From assembly GCF_019207085.1 (NCBI RefSeq), contig NZ_JAATOM010000006.1:1-64000 (forward strand): 64,000 bases of DNA. The letters are read 5' to 3'. The translations under genes and the position numbers were made by a program. Under the pieces are notes generated by a model. It saw only the letters and a list, made by a program, of their open reading frames with translations. It did not search any database and was not told the origin of the DNA. The DNA comes from Variovorax sp. dw_308. Lineage in GTDB: Bacteria > Pseudomonadota > Gammaproteobacteria > Burkholderiales > Burkholderiaceae_C. Shown piece after piece: positions 42,133 through 51,318 of this stretch; positions within the stretch are counted from its first letter, which is position 1; each line of letters starts with the position of its first letter.

Positions 42133-42641
42133 GTGGTTTCTATGGAAATGATGAAGCGTCGCGCTCGGCAGTTTCTTTGACCTGACATCGCTGCGCCCCT
42201 CTAAATCGCGAGTAAGTGCCGGTCGCAAGGCACCGATCTCTTAGAGAAGGTCAAGCTGCCTAAAAGTGCACCGAATTGTGACACGGGCCGGGCGGACCAA
42301 ATCCCGCAGCGTAGTTGCACTGTCCAGCGCATTGACCCTTCGAAAGCACTGGCAGGTCCAAGGGCGACACGTCGTGGTCGTCTTCGTAGCCACAGCGCAG
42401 GCTGCGCGCGATGCACTTGGGGTCGCGTGGATCACCGAGCACGACCGCAGCCGCACGACCCAGACTCGTGCGTTCATTCACGCGCCAGCAGACGCAGCCC
42501 ACGGGGATTTCATCGCCCTTGAAGTTGGCCTCGATACGGGGCACCTCGTCGTGCGCGTAAGGGTTCCTCAACGGCCTGCAGAGGCCCCGCCTCCTACCGC
42601 GGGCCCTAGACTGCACGACTCCCACGCTCAGGAAAGCACCA
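42133..42641. other. Divergent intergenic region between the BREX operon and the Shedu gene
   Basis: This 509-base gap should carry both promoters. Open frames exist on both strands (for example a cysteine-rich 139-codon minus-strand frame ending at 42260), but none has a convincing start or similarity, and they overlap the start of the Shedu gene. No repeat or hairpin stands out. Confidence 0.4.
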
Positions 42642-43859
42642 ATGGCGAAGGCCGCTGTCGAATTCGTTGCCCAAGGCACAAAGCTCCACCTCGTCTACCG
42701 ACCGGACATCAGGGACCCCGAGCACCTGCGCATAGACCTCGCCAAGGGCAAATTGGTGACCATCAAGGGCACCTACCACCTGACCGAGGCTTACTTATTC
42801 AAGGGCCGGGTGAAGCGCGACCCGAACGACTGGGAGGACGACGATTTAGTGATGCGCTTCGTGGTCGCCAAGGCCGAGGGCAAATACTTTGTCTTCGACC
42901 CGGCGGTCTTGAACGTCGACGTGCCGGTCATGGTCGCCCGCGACTCCCGGCCGACTTGGAAATGGTTCACCGCCGAGGAGCGAACCTCCGTGATGCGGCG
43001 GCTGGCCGAGCTCAGGCCCACCCGCATAGTGATCGGTGGACCCCTCCAGGACGCCATCCCCGTCGCGGAATATGAGAAGCTGATCAACCAGTTTCCCTCG
43101 CCACACGAGATGCGGTTGTACGTGCAGTCGCGCCTAGCTGTCGTCTTCCGCGAGCTCACGGACGCAAACGTCGACGCCGGCGAAAAGCTCGGCAAATATG
43201 TGGCGAAGCGGGTCAAGGTCAAACCGAAGGACCTGATCCAGCCGTTCCGACAATTGGAAGTCTCGAAATATGAATTCTTGCACTCCAACTTGCTGGCGAT
43301 GCTCCAGGACGATGCTGGGATGCCGGAGCGGCAGTGGCAAGCCCAGATTCTGGACATCGTCCGGCTGCTCAACCCTAAATACATCGCGGCCTTTGCGTCT
43401 GTCACGATCAAGGACAGCCTCACCGGCGGGCACCGCCAGGTCGACATCATGCTGGTCGACGTAAACGGCCACGTCGACGTCATCGAGATCAAAAAACCGT
43501 TCGATGCACGCATCGTCACGACGACCACCTACCGAGACAACCACGTTCCGCACCGAGAGCTCGTCGGCACCGTCATGCAAGTGGAGAAGTACCTGTTCCA
43601 CATGAGCCGGTGGGGGACGGCGGGTGAAGACGCGCTCACGAAGCGCTACAGGGCAGAGTTGCCGCCACAGTTGAAGCTGCGCATCGTCAATCCCTGCGGG
43701 CTCATCATCATGGGGCGCGATGACGACCTCACGACCGAGCAGAGAGGAGACTTTGAGATGTATCGACGCCAGCACAAGAACGTCATCGACGTAGTCACGT
43801 ACGACGACCTGCTGCGCCGGCTTGAACGAGTGTTGCAGCAGCTCAAGGCGGGCCGCTGA
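42642..43859 (+). CDS. sduA: Shedu-type anti-phage nuclease (DUF4263)
   Basis: A 405-residue protein with a C-terminal PD-(D/E)xK nuclease core: VDIMLVDV (Asp about residue 268), then IEIKKP (Glu282, Lys284) and the later helix TVMQVEKYLFHM. This arrangement with LLNPKYIAAFASVTIKD is that of DUF4263, the single protein of the Shedu defence system. The N-terminal 200 residues form a separate region with no catalytic motif, as in other Shedu proteins, where it regulates the nuclease. It is divergent from BREX, so the two defences are probably controlled separately. Confidence 0.85.
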   Translation: MAKAAVEFVAQGTKLHLVYRPDIRDPEHLRIDLAKGKLVTIKGTYHLTEAYLFKGRVKRDPNDWEDDDLVMRFVVAKAEGKYFVFDPAVLNVDVPVMVARDSRPTWKWFTAEERTSVMRRLAELRPTRIVIGGPLQDAIPVAEYEKLINQFPSPHEMRLYVQSRLAVVFRELTDANVDAGEKLGKYVAKRVKVKPKDLIQPFRQLEVSKYEFLHSNLLAMLQDDAGMPERQWQAQILDIVRLLNPKYIAAFASVTIKDSLTGGHRQVDIMLVDVNGHVDVIEIKKPFDARIVTTTTYRDNHVPHRELVGTVMQVEKYLFHMSRWGTAGEDALTKRYRAELPPQLKLRIVNPCGLIIMGRDDDLTTEQRGDFEMYRRQHKNVIDVVTYDDLLRRLERVLQQLKAGR

Positions 43860-44263
43860 TCGGACTGGGGCGCCTACGGGCCGACCGTGTCACTTTAGAG
43901 TTCCACCAACTGCCAACACAGCCCAGGAACTCCCGGGAATCGGTGGCCGCGAGCCAATCCGTGCGCGTAACTGCAGCGCCATGGTTCTATAGCGCTGCCA
44001 GAGCTGCCTCGGACAAATTGAAGTCCTTGAACAGCATTGCTGGCGCGCTCATAGCGCCATCCTGCGCAAAGCAAAGGACTGCGAATAGTCGTGCGGCAGA
44101 CGCCATCGAACCCCGCTGCGACAGCCTTTTATTGAGCGAGCGTACGAAATCGACCGAATTCGGACAGCGTTGCGAATCACTGTTCAAAACCTAGCTTGAC
44201 GGACTTGTGGACATGGGCCAAGATATGGACATCCTTTATGGACATATTTGGAGGCCCCCTACG
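43860..44263. repeat. Intergenic region with three TGGACAT repeats before the resolvase gene
   Basis: No convincing gene lies here; a 66-codon minus-strand frame (43987-44187) has only a TTG start and no similarity. TGGACAT occurs at 44208-44214, 44226-44232 and 44239-44245, in the same orientation, ending 19 bp before the resolvase ATG. Repeats of this kind next to a serine recombinase gene often form its res site and autoregulatory operator; that role is inferred. Confidence 0.55.
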
Positions 44264-44854
44264 ATGTCTCGCGTGTTTGCATACTGCCGCGTCAGCACCG
44301 CCAATCAGACCACCGACAACCAAGTCCAGGAGATCGCCGCGGCTGGCTTCAGTGTGACCGCCCAACGAACAGTCACCGAAACTGTCTCCGGGTCCGTAGC
44401 AACTTCTGAGCGAGAGGGTTTCGGCAAACTCTTGGACAGGCTAGAAACAGGCGACGTGCTCGTCGTCACGAAGCTGGACCGCCTTGGGCGCAATGCGATG
44501 GACGTGAGGGCCACGGTGGAGGCGCTCACGGGACTCGGAGTTCGAGTTCACTGCCTTGCGCTCGGCGGGGTGGATCTGACGAGCCCGGCAGGCAAGATGA
44601 CGATGGGCGTGATCGCAGCAGTCGCAGAGTTCGAGCGCGATCTCTTGATCGAACGCACCCAGTCAGGATTGGCGCGAGCCAAGGCTGAGGGCAAGACGTT
44701 GGGGCGACCGTCAGCGCTGTCGCCAACTCAAATTGCAGAGGTGCGTCGCCGCCTGTCGGCAGGCGAGACCACCGCGGCGATCGCTCGGGCTCTAAAGACC
44801 AGTCGTCAAACGATCATGCGGGCTCGTGCACCCGATCAGCAAATTTCCGCGTAA
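44264..44854 (+). CDS. Serine recombinase of the resolvase/invertase family
   Basis: 196 residues: a catalytic domain with FAYCRVST (Arg9, nucleophile Ser11), [13 protein letters not shown], and [21 protein letters not shown] at the start of the long helix, then a C-terminal helix-turn-helix ([17 protein letters not shown]). This small type resolves cointegrates or inverts short segments. The ATG has GGAGG about 9 nt upstream. No transposase or partner element is nearby, so it may be a remnant of a transposon or plasmid within the island. Confidence 0.9.
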   Translation: MSRVFAYCRVSTANQTTDNQVQEIAAAGFSVTAQRTVTETVSGSVATSEREGFGKLLDRLETGDVLVVTKLDRLGRNAMDVRATVEALTGLGVRVHCLALGGVDLTSPAGKMTMGVIAAVAEFERDLLIERTQSGLARAKAEGKTLGRPSALSPTQIAEVRRRLSAGETTAAIARALKTSRQTIMRARAPDQQISA

Positions 44855-45021
44855 CCCTTCGGATCGAATGCTGATGGCGACGGTCTACCGCGCGTTGCCG
44901 GGTGTCTCTTGTCTGTTGGCAGGCAGCAGCAGAGAGCTCAACCCGGCCTGTCCTCACTGGCGGCCGGCCAGGTACGCAGCGGGAGCCGCCCTCCGACCTT
45001 GAAGCTCGAAGTGGAATGAAC

Positions 45022-45236
45022 GGCCAATTGTGTTGAAAAACTCGGTTTCGGCGTTGCGACGCAGTCGATTTCAACGCACGAGGCGTCGAAGGGGCACCCG
45101 ACCTACCGCAGAAGGAAATTCGCCTGAGCGGCTCTACGCGGCTCTGATGAGCATCGATACAAGACGCGCGCTCTACGCCTGACATTTGGGCGCCGGCAAG
45201 CCTTGTCGGCAACTCGAGTTTTTACCACAATTGGCC
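45022..45236. mobile_element. Decayed inverted-repeat element, about 215 bp, without transposase
   Basis: The segment starts GGCCAATTGTGTTGAAAAAC and its right end reads GGCCAATTGTGGTAAAAACT inward: 11 identical bases, a 2-3 nt difference, then AAAAACTCG in both. The arms resemble insertion-sequence ends, and the interior codes for nothing recognisable. It lies in the 550-base gap (44855-45404) between the resolvase and a TIR gene; nothing else is visible in that gap. MITE or IS-deletion remnant. Confidence 0.55.
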
Positions 45237-45404
45237 ATCACCAGCCGTTCAATGTGGATGAAGAAAGCGGCCACTCGACGCCGCTCACGACCCAAACCTG
45301 ACCCAACTCGTCCCCGACGCTGTTCGGGTCGAGCGACCGGTGTACCTTAGTAGCCGCTGAGTTCGTCGAGAACTTCAGGCTGGGAGCAACCGGTCGTATG
45401 CCTT

Positions 45405-47105
45405 TTACTGCCTCCCATTCCTTTCAGCGCGCACACCTACGCTTTCCAGGTATGCGAGGACTACGGTCAGCATGTCTTGCTGATGCACGACCTTGCGGGA
45501 ATGCTCTTTTTTTCCGCCTCTCACTATATATGCGCTGTCACCATCGATCACGAGATACGTCGATGCGTGGCGCATCTCAAGCGTCTGCCAACTCCATTCA
45601 ACTGTTAGGCGCGAAAGGCCATCGCCGCCATCACCCGCGCGCATCGCTATTCCTCGCTGGATTGCCGTTTCTTCATCGAGGCCAGGCGCCGGACGGTAGT
45701 GCCGTAACCGTATCGCAAATAGAACGCAAGCCCGCGATGACCTGACCGCCCAAACGAGCTTCTCAATCAGATACTTCTTCTGACCCTCGTCATGGATAGT
45801 GCCGAGGTTTAGATACTCCCGATCCAGAAATACACGAAAACCCAACGACCTAAGTTGCTCATCCAGCCAATTAGCTTGCTCAGCAGTTCTGATCCAGCTA
45901 TAGCTGACGAATACGTCAAACTGGCCCGGTGATGGGGTCACATTCGAGAGGTTTTCTACATCCAATACGACATTGCGCGGAATTGCCGCCAAACCTCGGG
46001 GAGGCGAGAACGTGGGTGCGTCATTAGGGACGTTGAAAATAGCTTCGTCATAGTTTGCTACCTTCACGAGTTCACAAAAACGCGCCCAAGCCAATTTCGG
46101 ATACTTGCCCAGTCTCCCAAAAACCCAATTGTCAAAATGCTTCGGGTAACTTTGCGTCAGGTACTTTCTGAGCACTTCTTCAAATGGGTAATGATAACAA
46201 TCCGCTTCGGCGTGCCATGTGGGCTGATTAATTTCGTCCCCTACTAGACCCCTTGGCGAAGGCACCGAGACGCGCGCTCGAGCCAAGATCACAAAGTTTG
46301 TAGCTGATATTTGGTAAGTTGCTGGAGGCTCTGCATTTGCGAGCCTCGTGTCTGCGATGCATGCAATAAATCGAAGAGCGCTATCGTCGAAGGCCTGAAC
46401 ATCATCAAAGACAATTACGCCACATTTTCTCGTTTCTATGAACCGTGACAAGGTCTCGCCGGGTGGCTTTTCAAAGCCCGAAGGCGACCCTCCCAACGCT
46501 GCGGTCGCATCAAAATCGGCGCACTCGAGTAGGCGAGCCGTACAGTCGTATACAAGGTTTCTGTCGCCGAAACATGCTTGCGCCACACGTTCCGCTATCG
46601 ATGACGACTTTAGCGTTGTCTCAGCGAAATCCAGGCAAGCAGGAAGACAGCCGCCGAGCTTCAAAATGAACGAGAGGACGCCTCGCCATACCTGATCCTC
46701 CCAACTTGTGCAGGAACGTTCCCATTGTGCGCGCGCCGATTCGTATGCATCCGGGGCAAGGACCTCATCCGTTCGTCCTACGGCCGGACGGAGCAGCTTC
46801 TCGAGGTCGTCGAGGAGTGCGAGCACCGACGTAGACGCTCTCGCGAATTCGGCGCGTAGGGCGATCACGGCCGCGAGTCTGAGGTCGCACTCGTCATCTG
46901 GGTTCCAAGCCTGAGGCGGCTGCAACTCGTACTCGGTCCCCATGGATCGTCGCCGTTGCAACTCCCGGCTGCAGGCGGCCCCAAGCCAATCGGCCATGTC
47001 CGGGGCCAACTGTGGCCATGTGTTCATGGCGTCGATCAGCGCGATGAGCTCGTCATCCGTGCATGCGGCGAGATCGGCTTTGATCGGATCGAGGTTTGCT
47101 CCCAT
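45405..47105 (-). CDS. ClpB-like AAA+ (degenerate) fused to a C-terminal TIR domain
   Basis: The 566-residue product has two recognisable parts. Residues about 140-270 follow the ClpB second ATPase domain in order: a degenerate P-loop (FAETTLKSSS, with Lys-Ser kept but the glycines lost), a pore-loop-like GGSPSGFEKPPGETLSRFI and a Walker B VIVFDDVQ. From residue 396 a TIR domain begins with FDVFVSYSW and contains WLDEQLRSLGFRVFLDREYL and a later VEWSWQTLE with candidate catalytic Glu. Bacterial TIR domains commonly degrade NAD+ in phage defence. The start at 47105 has GGGAG upstream; the frame continues upstream without similarity. It is followed upstream (same strand) by a second TIR gene. 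Confidence 0.75.
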   Translation of the reverse strand: MGANLDPIKADLAACTDDELIALIDAMNTWPQLAPDMADWLGAACSRELQRRRSMGTEYELQPPQAWNPDDECDLRLAAVIALRAEFARASTSVLALLDDLEKLLRPAVGRTDEVLAPDAYESARAQWERSCTSWEDQVWRGVLSFILKLGGCLPACLDFAETTLKSSSIAERVAQACFGDRNLVYDCTARLLECADFDATAALGGSPSGFEKPPGETLSRFIETRKCGVIVFDDVQAFDDSALRFIACIADTRLANAEPPATYQISATNFVILARARVSVPSPRGLVGDEINQPTWHAEADCYHYPFEEVLRKYLTQSYPKHFDNWVFGRLGKYPKLAWARFCELVKVANYDEAIFNVPNDAPTFSPPRGLAAIPRNVVLDVENLSNVTPSPGQFDVFVSYSWIRTAEQANWLDEQLRSLGFRVFLDREYLNLGTIHDEGQKKYLIEKLVWAVRSSRACVLFAIRLRHYRPAPGLDEETAIQRGIAMRAGDGGDGLSRLTVEWSWQTLEMRHASTYLVIDGDSAYIVRGGKKEHSRKVVHQQDMLTVVLAYLESVGVRAERNGRQ

Positions 47106-47612
47106 CTTCGCGCTCCCTTGTTTCCAGGCTGCTATCAACCGCCGGTCGGCATCGGGTCGAAAGCAACTGGTCGATTCGTTGCCTCTTGGTGGCCCTGAAT
47201 TTTGCACGTCTGATTCTGGGAATTTCTCGTTGCACCTACGGAGTCCACCTACGTATCTTGCCCACGGAGACTGGCCATTGCCGACGCGAGAACTTCTGCC
47301 GGCGATCTTCCGGAGATAGCCGTTCATTGACTTTGACGAAGGTCAGCTTCTTCTGAAGCTGATGAACCGCACCGGACCCGATCCAGTCTTTGCCACTGCA
47401 GCCGCGAGCGGCCGCTGCTCCACGCTCTGCGGCCATTTCACCAGTGAGTCGCCTCCACCTATCCCCGCAGCACCGTTTGCCGATCGTGGCTCGGCGCCGG
47501 GTCTTCGCGTCGAAGTTGGTCTGTCGGCCCGACTCATTGGGGGCGCTCGTGCCAGGCGTTTTTTGAGCGAAGCATAGAAAGAATGGGAGCAGCGCGCGTA
47601 GCGCAACAGGTC
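47106..47612. other. Gap between the two TIR genes
   Basis: 507 bases without a supported gene. Open frames on the minus strand (47236-47616 and the upstream extension of the TIR-AAA frame) lack similarity and good ribosome-binding sites. The gap probably holds the promoter of the TIR-AAA gene. Confidence 0.4.
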
Positions 47613-50600
47613 TCACGATGGTGCGGCCCCATCGCCGCTTTCGATCTTGCCCAACCCCAGGACTTGCGCCACTTCTTGCATGAGCGTGATGTTGGGCTCA
47701 TGTGCTGCCGTTTTGGCGTACTGCAGGTGGTGTCGCGCAAGCGAGGTGGCTAATTGTCTGATGGTCTCGGGAAAGCGTCCGAGCAGTGGCAACAACACCG
47801 CGAGCCCTTCCCCGGCGCCCAATGCCGCCTCCGTGTGCTGGCCCATAGCGGCCAGCACCATCGACCTCATGCCAAGACTCCCTGCAAGGTCGGGCACGAA
47901 GGCGTCGGGCCGGGCCTGGGCGAGGCCGCGGTAGACCTGCACCGCCTCCTCGATGGCGGCCAGCGCGTCCTCGCGGCGGCCGAGGTCGGACAGCCTGTTG
48001 CCCAGATTGTGCAGGCTCGTAGCCAGGTTGGGCAGGAAGGCGTCGGGCAGGGCTTGGGCGAGGCCCCGGCGGATCGTCACGGCCTCCTCGGTGGCGGCCA
48101 GCGCGTCCTCGCGGAGGCCGAGGTCGGACAGCCTGTTGCCCAGATTGTTCAGGCTCGTAGCCAGGTTGGGCAGGAAGGCGTCGGGCCGGGCGTGGGCGAG
48201 GCCCCGGCGGATCGTCACGGCCTCCTCGGTGGCGGCCAGCGCGTCCTCGCGGCGGCCGAGCTCGGACAGCATGTTGCCCAGATTGCTCAGGCTCGTAGCC
48301 AGATCGGCCAGGAAGGCGTCGGGCCGGGCTCGGGCGAGGCCGCGGTGGACCTGCACCGCCTCCTCGGTGGCGGCCAGCGCGTCCTCGCGGCGGCCAAGCT
48401 TGGACAGCATGCTGCCCAGATTGTTCAGGCTCGCAGCCAGGTTGGGCAGGAAGGCGTCGGGCCGGGCTTGGGCGAGGCCGCGGTAGACCTGCACCGCCTC
48501 CTCGATGGCGGCCAGCGCGTCCTCGCGGCGGCCGAGCTTGGACAGCACGTTGCCCAGATTGTTCCGGCTCATCGCCAGATCGGGCAGGAAGGCGTCGGGC
48601 CGGGCCTGGGCGAGGCCGCGGTAGACCTGCACCGCCTCCTCTGTGGCGGCCAGCGCGTCCTCGCGGCGGCCGAGGTCGGACAGCGGTTTGCCCAGATTGC
48701 TCAGGCTCAGCGCCAGGTCGGGCAGGAAGGCGTCGGGCCGGGCTTGAGCGAGGCCGCGGCAGATCTTCACGGCCTCCTCGGTGGCGGCCAGCGCGTCCTC
48801 GCGGCGGCCGAGGTCGGACAGCATGTTGCCCAGATTGTTTAGGCTCGTAGCCAAGTTGGGCAGGAAGGCGTCGGGCCGGGCTTGGGCGAGGCCGCGGTAG
48901 ACCTGCACCGCCTCCTCGGTGGCGGCCAGCGCGTCCTCGCGGCGGCCCGCTGCCGACAAGCGCAGCCCCCAAGTCCCCCAACGGGCGGCGAGTCCGGCCC
49001 ATCCATCGACGCCGACCAGCGTGTCGCTGCGAGGGGCTGCGCGCTCTTGCTCGAGGCGACACCACGCCACGTCCATGGCAACCTGGTCGAGCGCGAGCGT
49101 CTGCAGAGGAAGAGCCTCGTCGAGCGCGGCCAGCGCCGGCACATCGAGGCGGGCGATGCCGGCCTGCAGGCGTTGCAGCAAGTGCCCTGGCGTCTCGACG
49201 ATGGTCGCGACGACAGCGGGCGCCCAGCGCGTGAGATGAGATTGCACCAGCCGATCGAGCAGGGGCGCGACCCGCTTCGAGCCGTGTGGGCCATGCTCGG
49301 GCGCCGTCACCCGTTGGAGCACCGTCGTGAGCTGTCCCCGGCGCAGCGAGGTGTCATCGGTTCCCAGTTCGGCTTGTGCATCGACCCAGGTAACGCAGGC
49401 TTCGAGCAAGCGCAGGTCGGCTGCGCGCGCCACCAGCCGCTCACCCAACAGGTCAGGCTCGAGGGGACGCAGGCCACCGGCGCCGTCGCCATAGAGCCGG
49501 CCGAGGCGCCTCAGCACCGAAGCCATGTCCGCCGGTGCCTCGCGAGAACCCTGGTAGTACGAATCAAGCGCCATCAGCGCCTCCGCTGCCGCCGCGTCGG
49601 CTGCGCCCTGAACCAGTGTGAGCTGCGCGAGGCCACGCTCGAGCTCGGTGAGCGCCGCCTCGTCGAGCATGCCGCACACCCGAGCCCAATGGCGCCGCTC
49701 GAGGCCGAGCACCTGGTCGAGCAGTTCGGCAACACCCGCGGTTTCATACGCGGGCGCACTGCAGGCCAGCCACACCAAGGCCTCCATCTGGATCGAAAGC
49801 GGTCGGCTCCGCTTCTCGCCGCCTTCGATGCGCCGACGCAGGGCGGCCGGCGGATCGGCCGCCGGGCCCGCCAGACCCTGCATGGTGAGCACCCGCCGAT
49901 AGGTGGCGCAACTCGTCTCGAACAGTGCGCGCCGCTGCGCGGGTGATCCGAAGACCGCCAGTTCCAGCACCGCGGGCCGACCGGGCTGCGCGCGCAACAG
50001 CATACGTAGGCTTGCCTGCTCGTCGGCCAGACGCGACCACCACTCCCCGGCGCTGCGTGCCAGCAGCACCAGACGCACGGGCCGCCGCGCCAGCTCTGGG
50101 CTTACTTCGATCCATTGCGCCAATTCGAGCAGTTCGTCCTGCCGTCCCTCGGCGTAGTCCAGCACCAGCAGCAGCCCCGGCTCGTCGCCAAGCTCAACGA
50201 GCTGGCGCAGCGCCTGGCGCCGCTGGCTCCGATGGGCGTCGTCGGCGTTGGCCGGGGCGTGCTCCACGAAGCCGGCCATCCAGCCATGCTCGCGCCGCAA
50301 TTGAGCCGCCACTTCGATCAGCAACCGCGTCTTGCCGATCCCGCCCGGGCCGTGAAGCAGGCGTCCGGCGGCCCGGCGCGAGCGGTTCAGGGCCCAGTCG
50401 ATCAGCGCGGCGCGTTGCCCCGTGGCGTCGAGGTAGTCCACCTGTTCGTATCGCGCTTGCAGCAGTTGGCTCGGCGAGATGTCGAGCACGTCGGCGGGCA
50501 GCGCTTCCTGTTTGGCATCGATCAGCCTGTGACCATGCTGGCGGAAGTAGAGCTCGTGCAGCGGGACGACGGTGGCGACCGGGTGGCCAGTCATCACGCC

Positions 50601-51041
50601 GGCGACTGCGCGCAGGATTCGCTCTGTCGCGCACAAGTCTTCGACGTGATGGATGTTGAACGGCTCAGGGATCTGTGCGAAGGGCGTGGTGGCCGGGCGC
50701 ACGTTGACGAGCTTGCGAGCTGCATGCGCCACCATGGCTTCGGCGTAGACGTACTCCGACACCTGCGCGCCGGCAGTCCAGAGCACGACGACCACGCGCG
50801 CCGCGTCGAGCGCGGCGCGGATCTGCGTGGCGTATGGCCCGCGTGCCTCGAGCGCATGGTCCCACCAAACCGAGCTGGGGCCGTACTGCGCCTCGATCGC
50901 CGCGGCGAGTTCGCGCGTCAGTTCGCGGTGCTTCGACGAGTAGCTGATGAAGATTTCTTGGGCCAAGACCGTATCGCAGATGCTGTACGCGTCCCATCTT
51001 CCGCGCGCTATGCGCAGTTGGCAATCCACACAAGTGGGCAC
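47613..51041 (-). CDS. TIR-STAND NTPase-TPR protein, candidate phage-sensing defence protein
   Basis: 1142 residues in three parts. A TIR domain (about 28-150) opens with EIFISYSSKHRELTRELAAA and keeps a SEYVYAEA segment at the position of the catalytic Glu. A STAND-type NTPase follows (about 220-600), with Walker A LHGPGGIGKTRLL and Walker B LLLVLDYAEG. Residues about 700-1068 are eight tandem 46-residue TPR-like repeats built on RREDALAATEEAV. This is the effector-switch-sensor layout of bacterial STAND and plant TIR-NLR proteins. The start is uncertain: the ATG at 51041 adds about 27 residues before the TIR fold and a TTG just before it is an alternative. It shares strand with the neighbouring AAA-TIR gene. 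Confidence 0.85.
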   Translation of the reverse strand: MPTCVDCQLRIARGRWDAYSICDTVLAQEIFISYSSKHRELTRELAAAIEAQYGPSSVWWDHALEARGPYATQIRAALDAARVVVVLWTAGAQVSEYVYAEAMVAHAARKLVNVRPATTPFAQIPEPFNIHHVEDLCATERILRAVAGVMTGHPVATVVPLHELYFRQHGHRLIDAKQEALPADVLDISPSQLLQARYEQVDYLDATGQRAALIDWALNRSRRAAGRLLHGPGGIGKTRLLIEVAAQLRREHGWMAGFVEHAPANADDAHRSQRRQALRQLVELGDEPGLLLVLDYAEGRQDELLELAQWIEVSPELARRPVRLVLLARSAGEWWSRLADEQASLRMLLRAQPGRPAVLELAVFGSPAQRRALFETSCATYRRVLTMQGLAGPAADPPAALRRRIEGGEKRSRPLSIQMEALVWLACSAPAYETAGVAELLDQVLGLERRHWARVCGMLDEAALTELERGLAQLTLVQGAADAAAAEALMALDSYYQGSREAPADMASVLRRLGRLYGDGAGGLRPLEPDLLGERLVARAADLRLLEACVTWVDAQAELGTDDTSLRRGQLTTVLQRVTAPEHGPHGSKRVAPLLDRLVQSHLTRWAPAVVATIVETPGHLLQRLQAGIARLDVPALAALDEALPLQTLALDQVAMDVAWCRLEQERAAPRSDTLVGVDGWAGLAARWGTWGLRLSAAGRREDALAATEEAVQVYRGLAQARPDAFLPNLATSLNNLGNMLSDLGRREDALAATEEAVKICRGLAQARPDAFLPDLALSLSNLGKPLSDLGRREDALAATEEAVQVYRGLAQARPDAFLPDLAMSRNNLGNVLSKLGRREDALAAIEEAVQVYRGLAQARPDAFLPNLAASLNNLGSMLSKLGRREDALAATEEAVQVHRGLARARPDAFLADLATSLSNLGNMLSELGRREDALAATEEAVTIRRGLAHARPDAFLPNLATSLNNLGNRLSDLGLREDALAATEEAVTIRRGLAQALPDAFLPNLATSLHNLGNRLSDLGRREDALAAIEEAVQVYRGLAQARPDAFVPDLAGSLGMRSMVLAAMGQHTEAALGAGEGLAVLLPLLGRFPETIRQLATSLARHHLQYAKTAAHEPNITLMQEVAQVLGLGKIESGDGAAPS
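47841..48944 (-). repeat. Eight in-frame tandem repeats of 138 bp within the TPR region
   Basis: The 12 bases coding RRED recur every 138 bp from 48944 down to 47978. Copies differ at few positions (for example NLATSLNNLGN against DLALSLSNLGK). Such high DNA identity between units means recent duplication or gene conversion, and the copy number can change by slippage or recombination without breaking the frame. Confidence 0.92.
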
Positions 51042-51318
51042 CGAACACGCCCATGTGAAACACGTGCTGGGGCGTCAAGCCCGTCGGCGACGCGGAGACC
51101 CCCGGTGGGGTCGCGATGGTCCATGAGAGTTGGGGCTCCGGTGTGGATCCGCCACTCCGAAACAGCGAGGGCCAAGGCCACCCGGCGCAGGACTGCTGCT
51201 GCTGTCTGCGCAGCGAGTGACCCGCGTCAAGCACACTTCCGACGGGTGACCCGGGATCCTCAATGCCCGCTTATGGCGGCAGTAGGCGGTGCACTCGCCA
51301 ATGCCCTCGATTGTCGAT

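Noticed and set aside
42260..42679. Cysteine-rich 139-codon minus-strand frame between BREX and Shedu
   Set aside because: It starts inside the Shedu gene, has no ribosome-binding site or recognised family, and fits a promoter region better.
43987..44187. 66-codon minus-strand frame before the resolvase
   Set aside because: Only a TTG start, no ribosome-binding site, no similarity.
44264..44854. Resolvase as an invertase that switches pglX
   Set aside because: It lies more than 9 kb from pglX, and no inverted repeats flanking the PglX recognition region were found by eye.
44814..45212. 132-codon minus-strand frame after the resolvase
   Set aside because: It overlaps the resolvase end and the decayed inverted-repeat element, and its translation is Arg/Ser-rich without similarity.
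47841..48944. Regular repeats suggesting a CRISPR array
   Set aside because: The period is 138 bp, a multiple of three, within one long open frame that codes for TPR-like units; there are no unique spacers.
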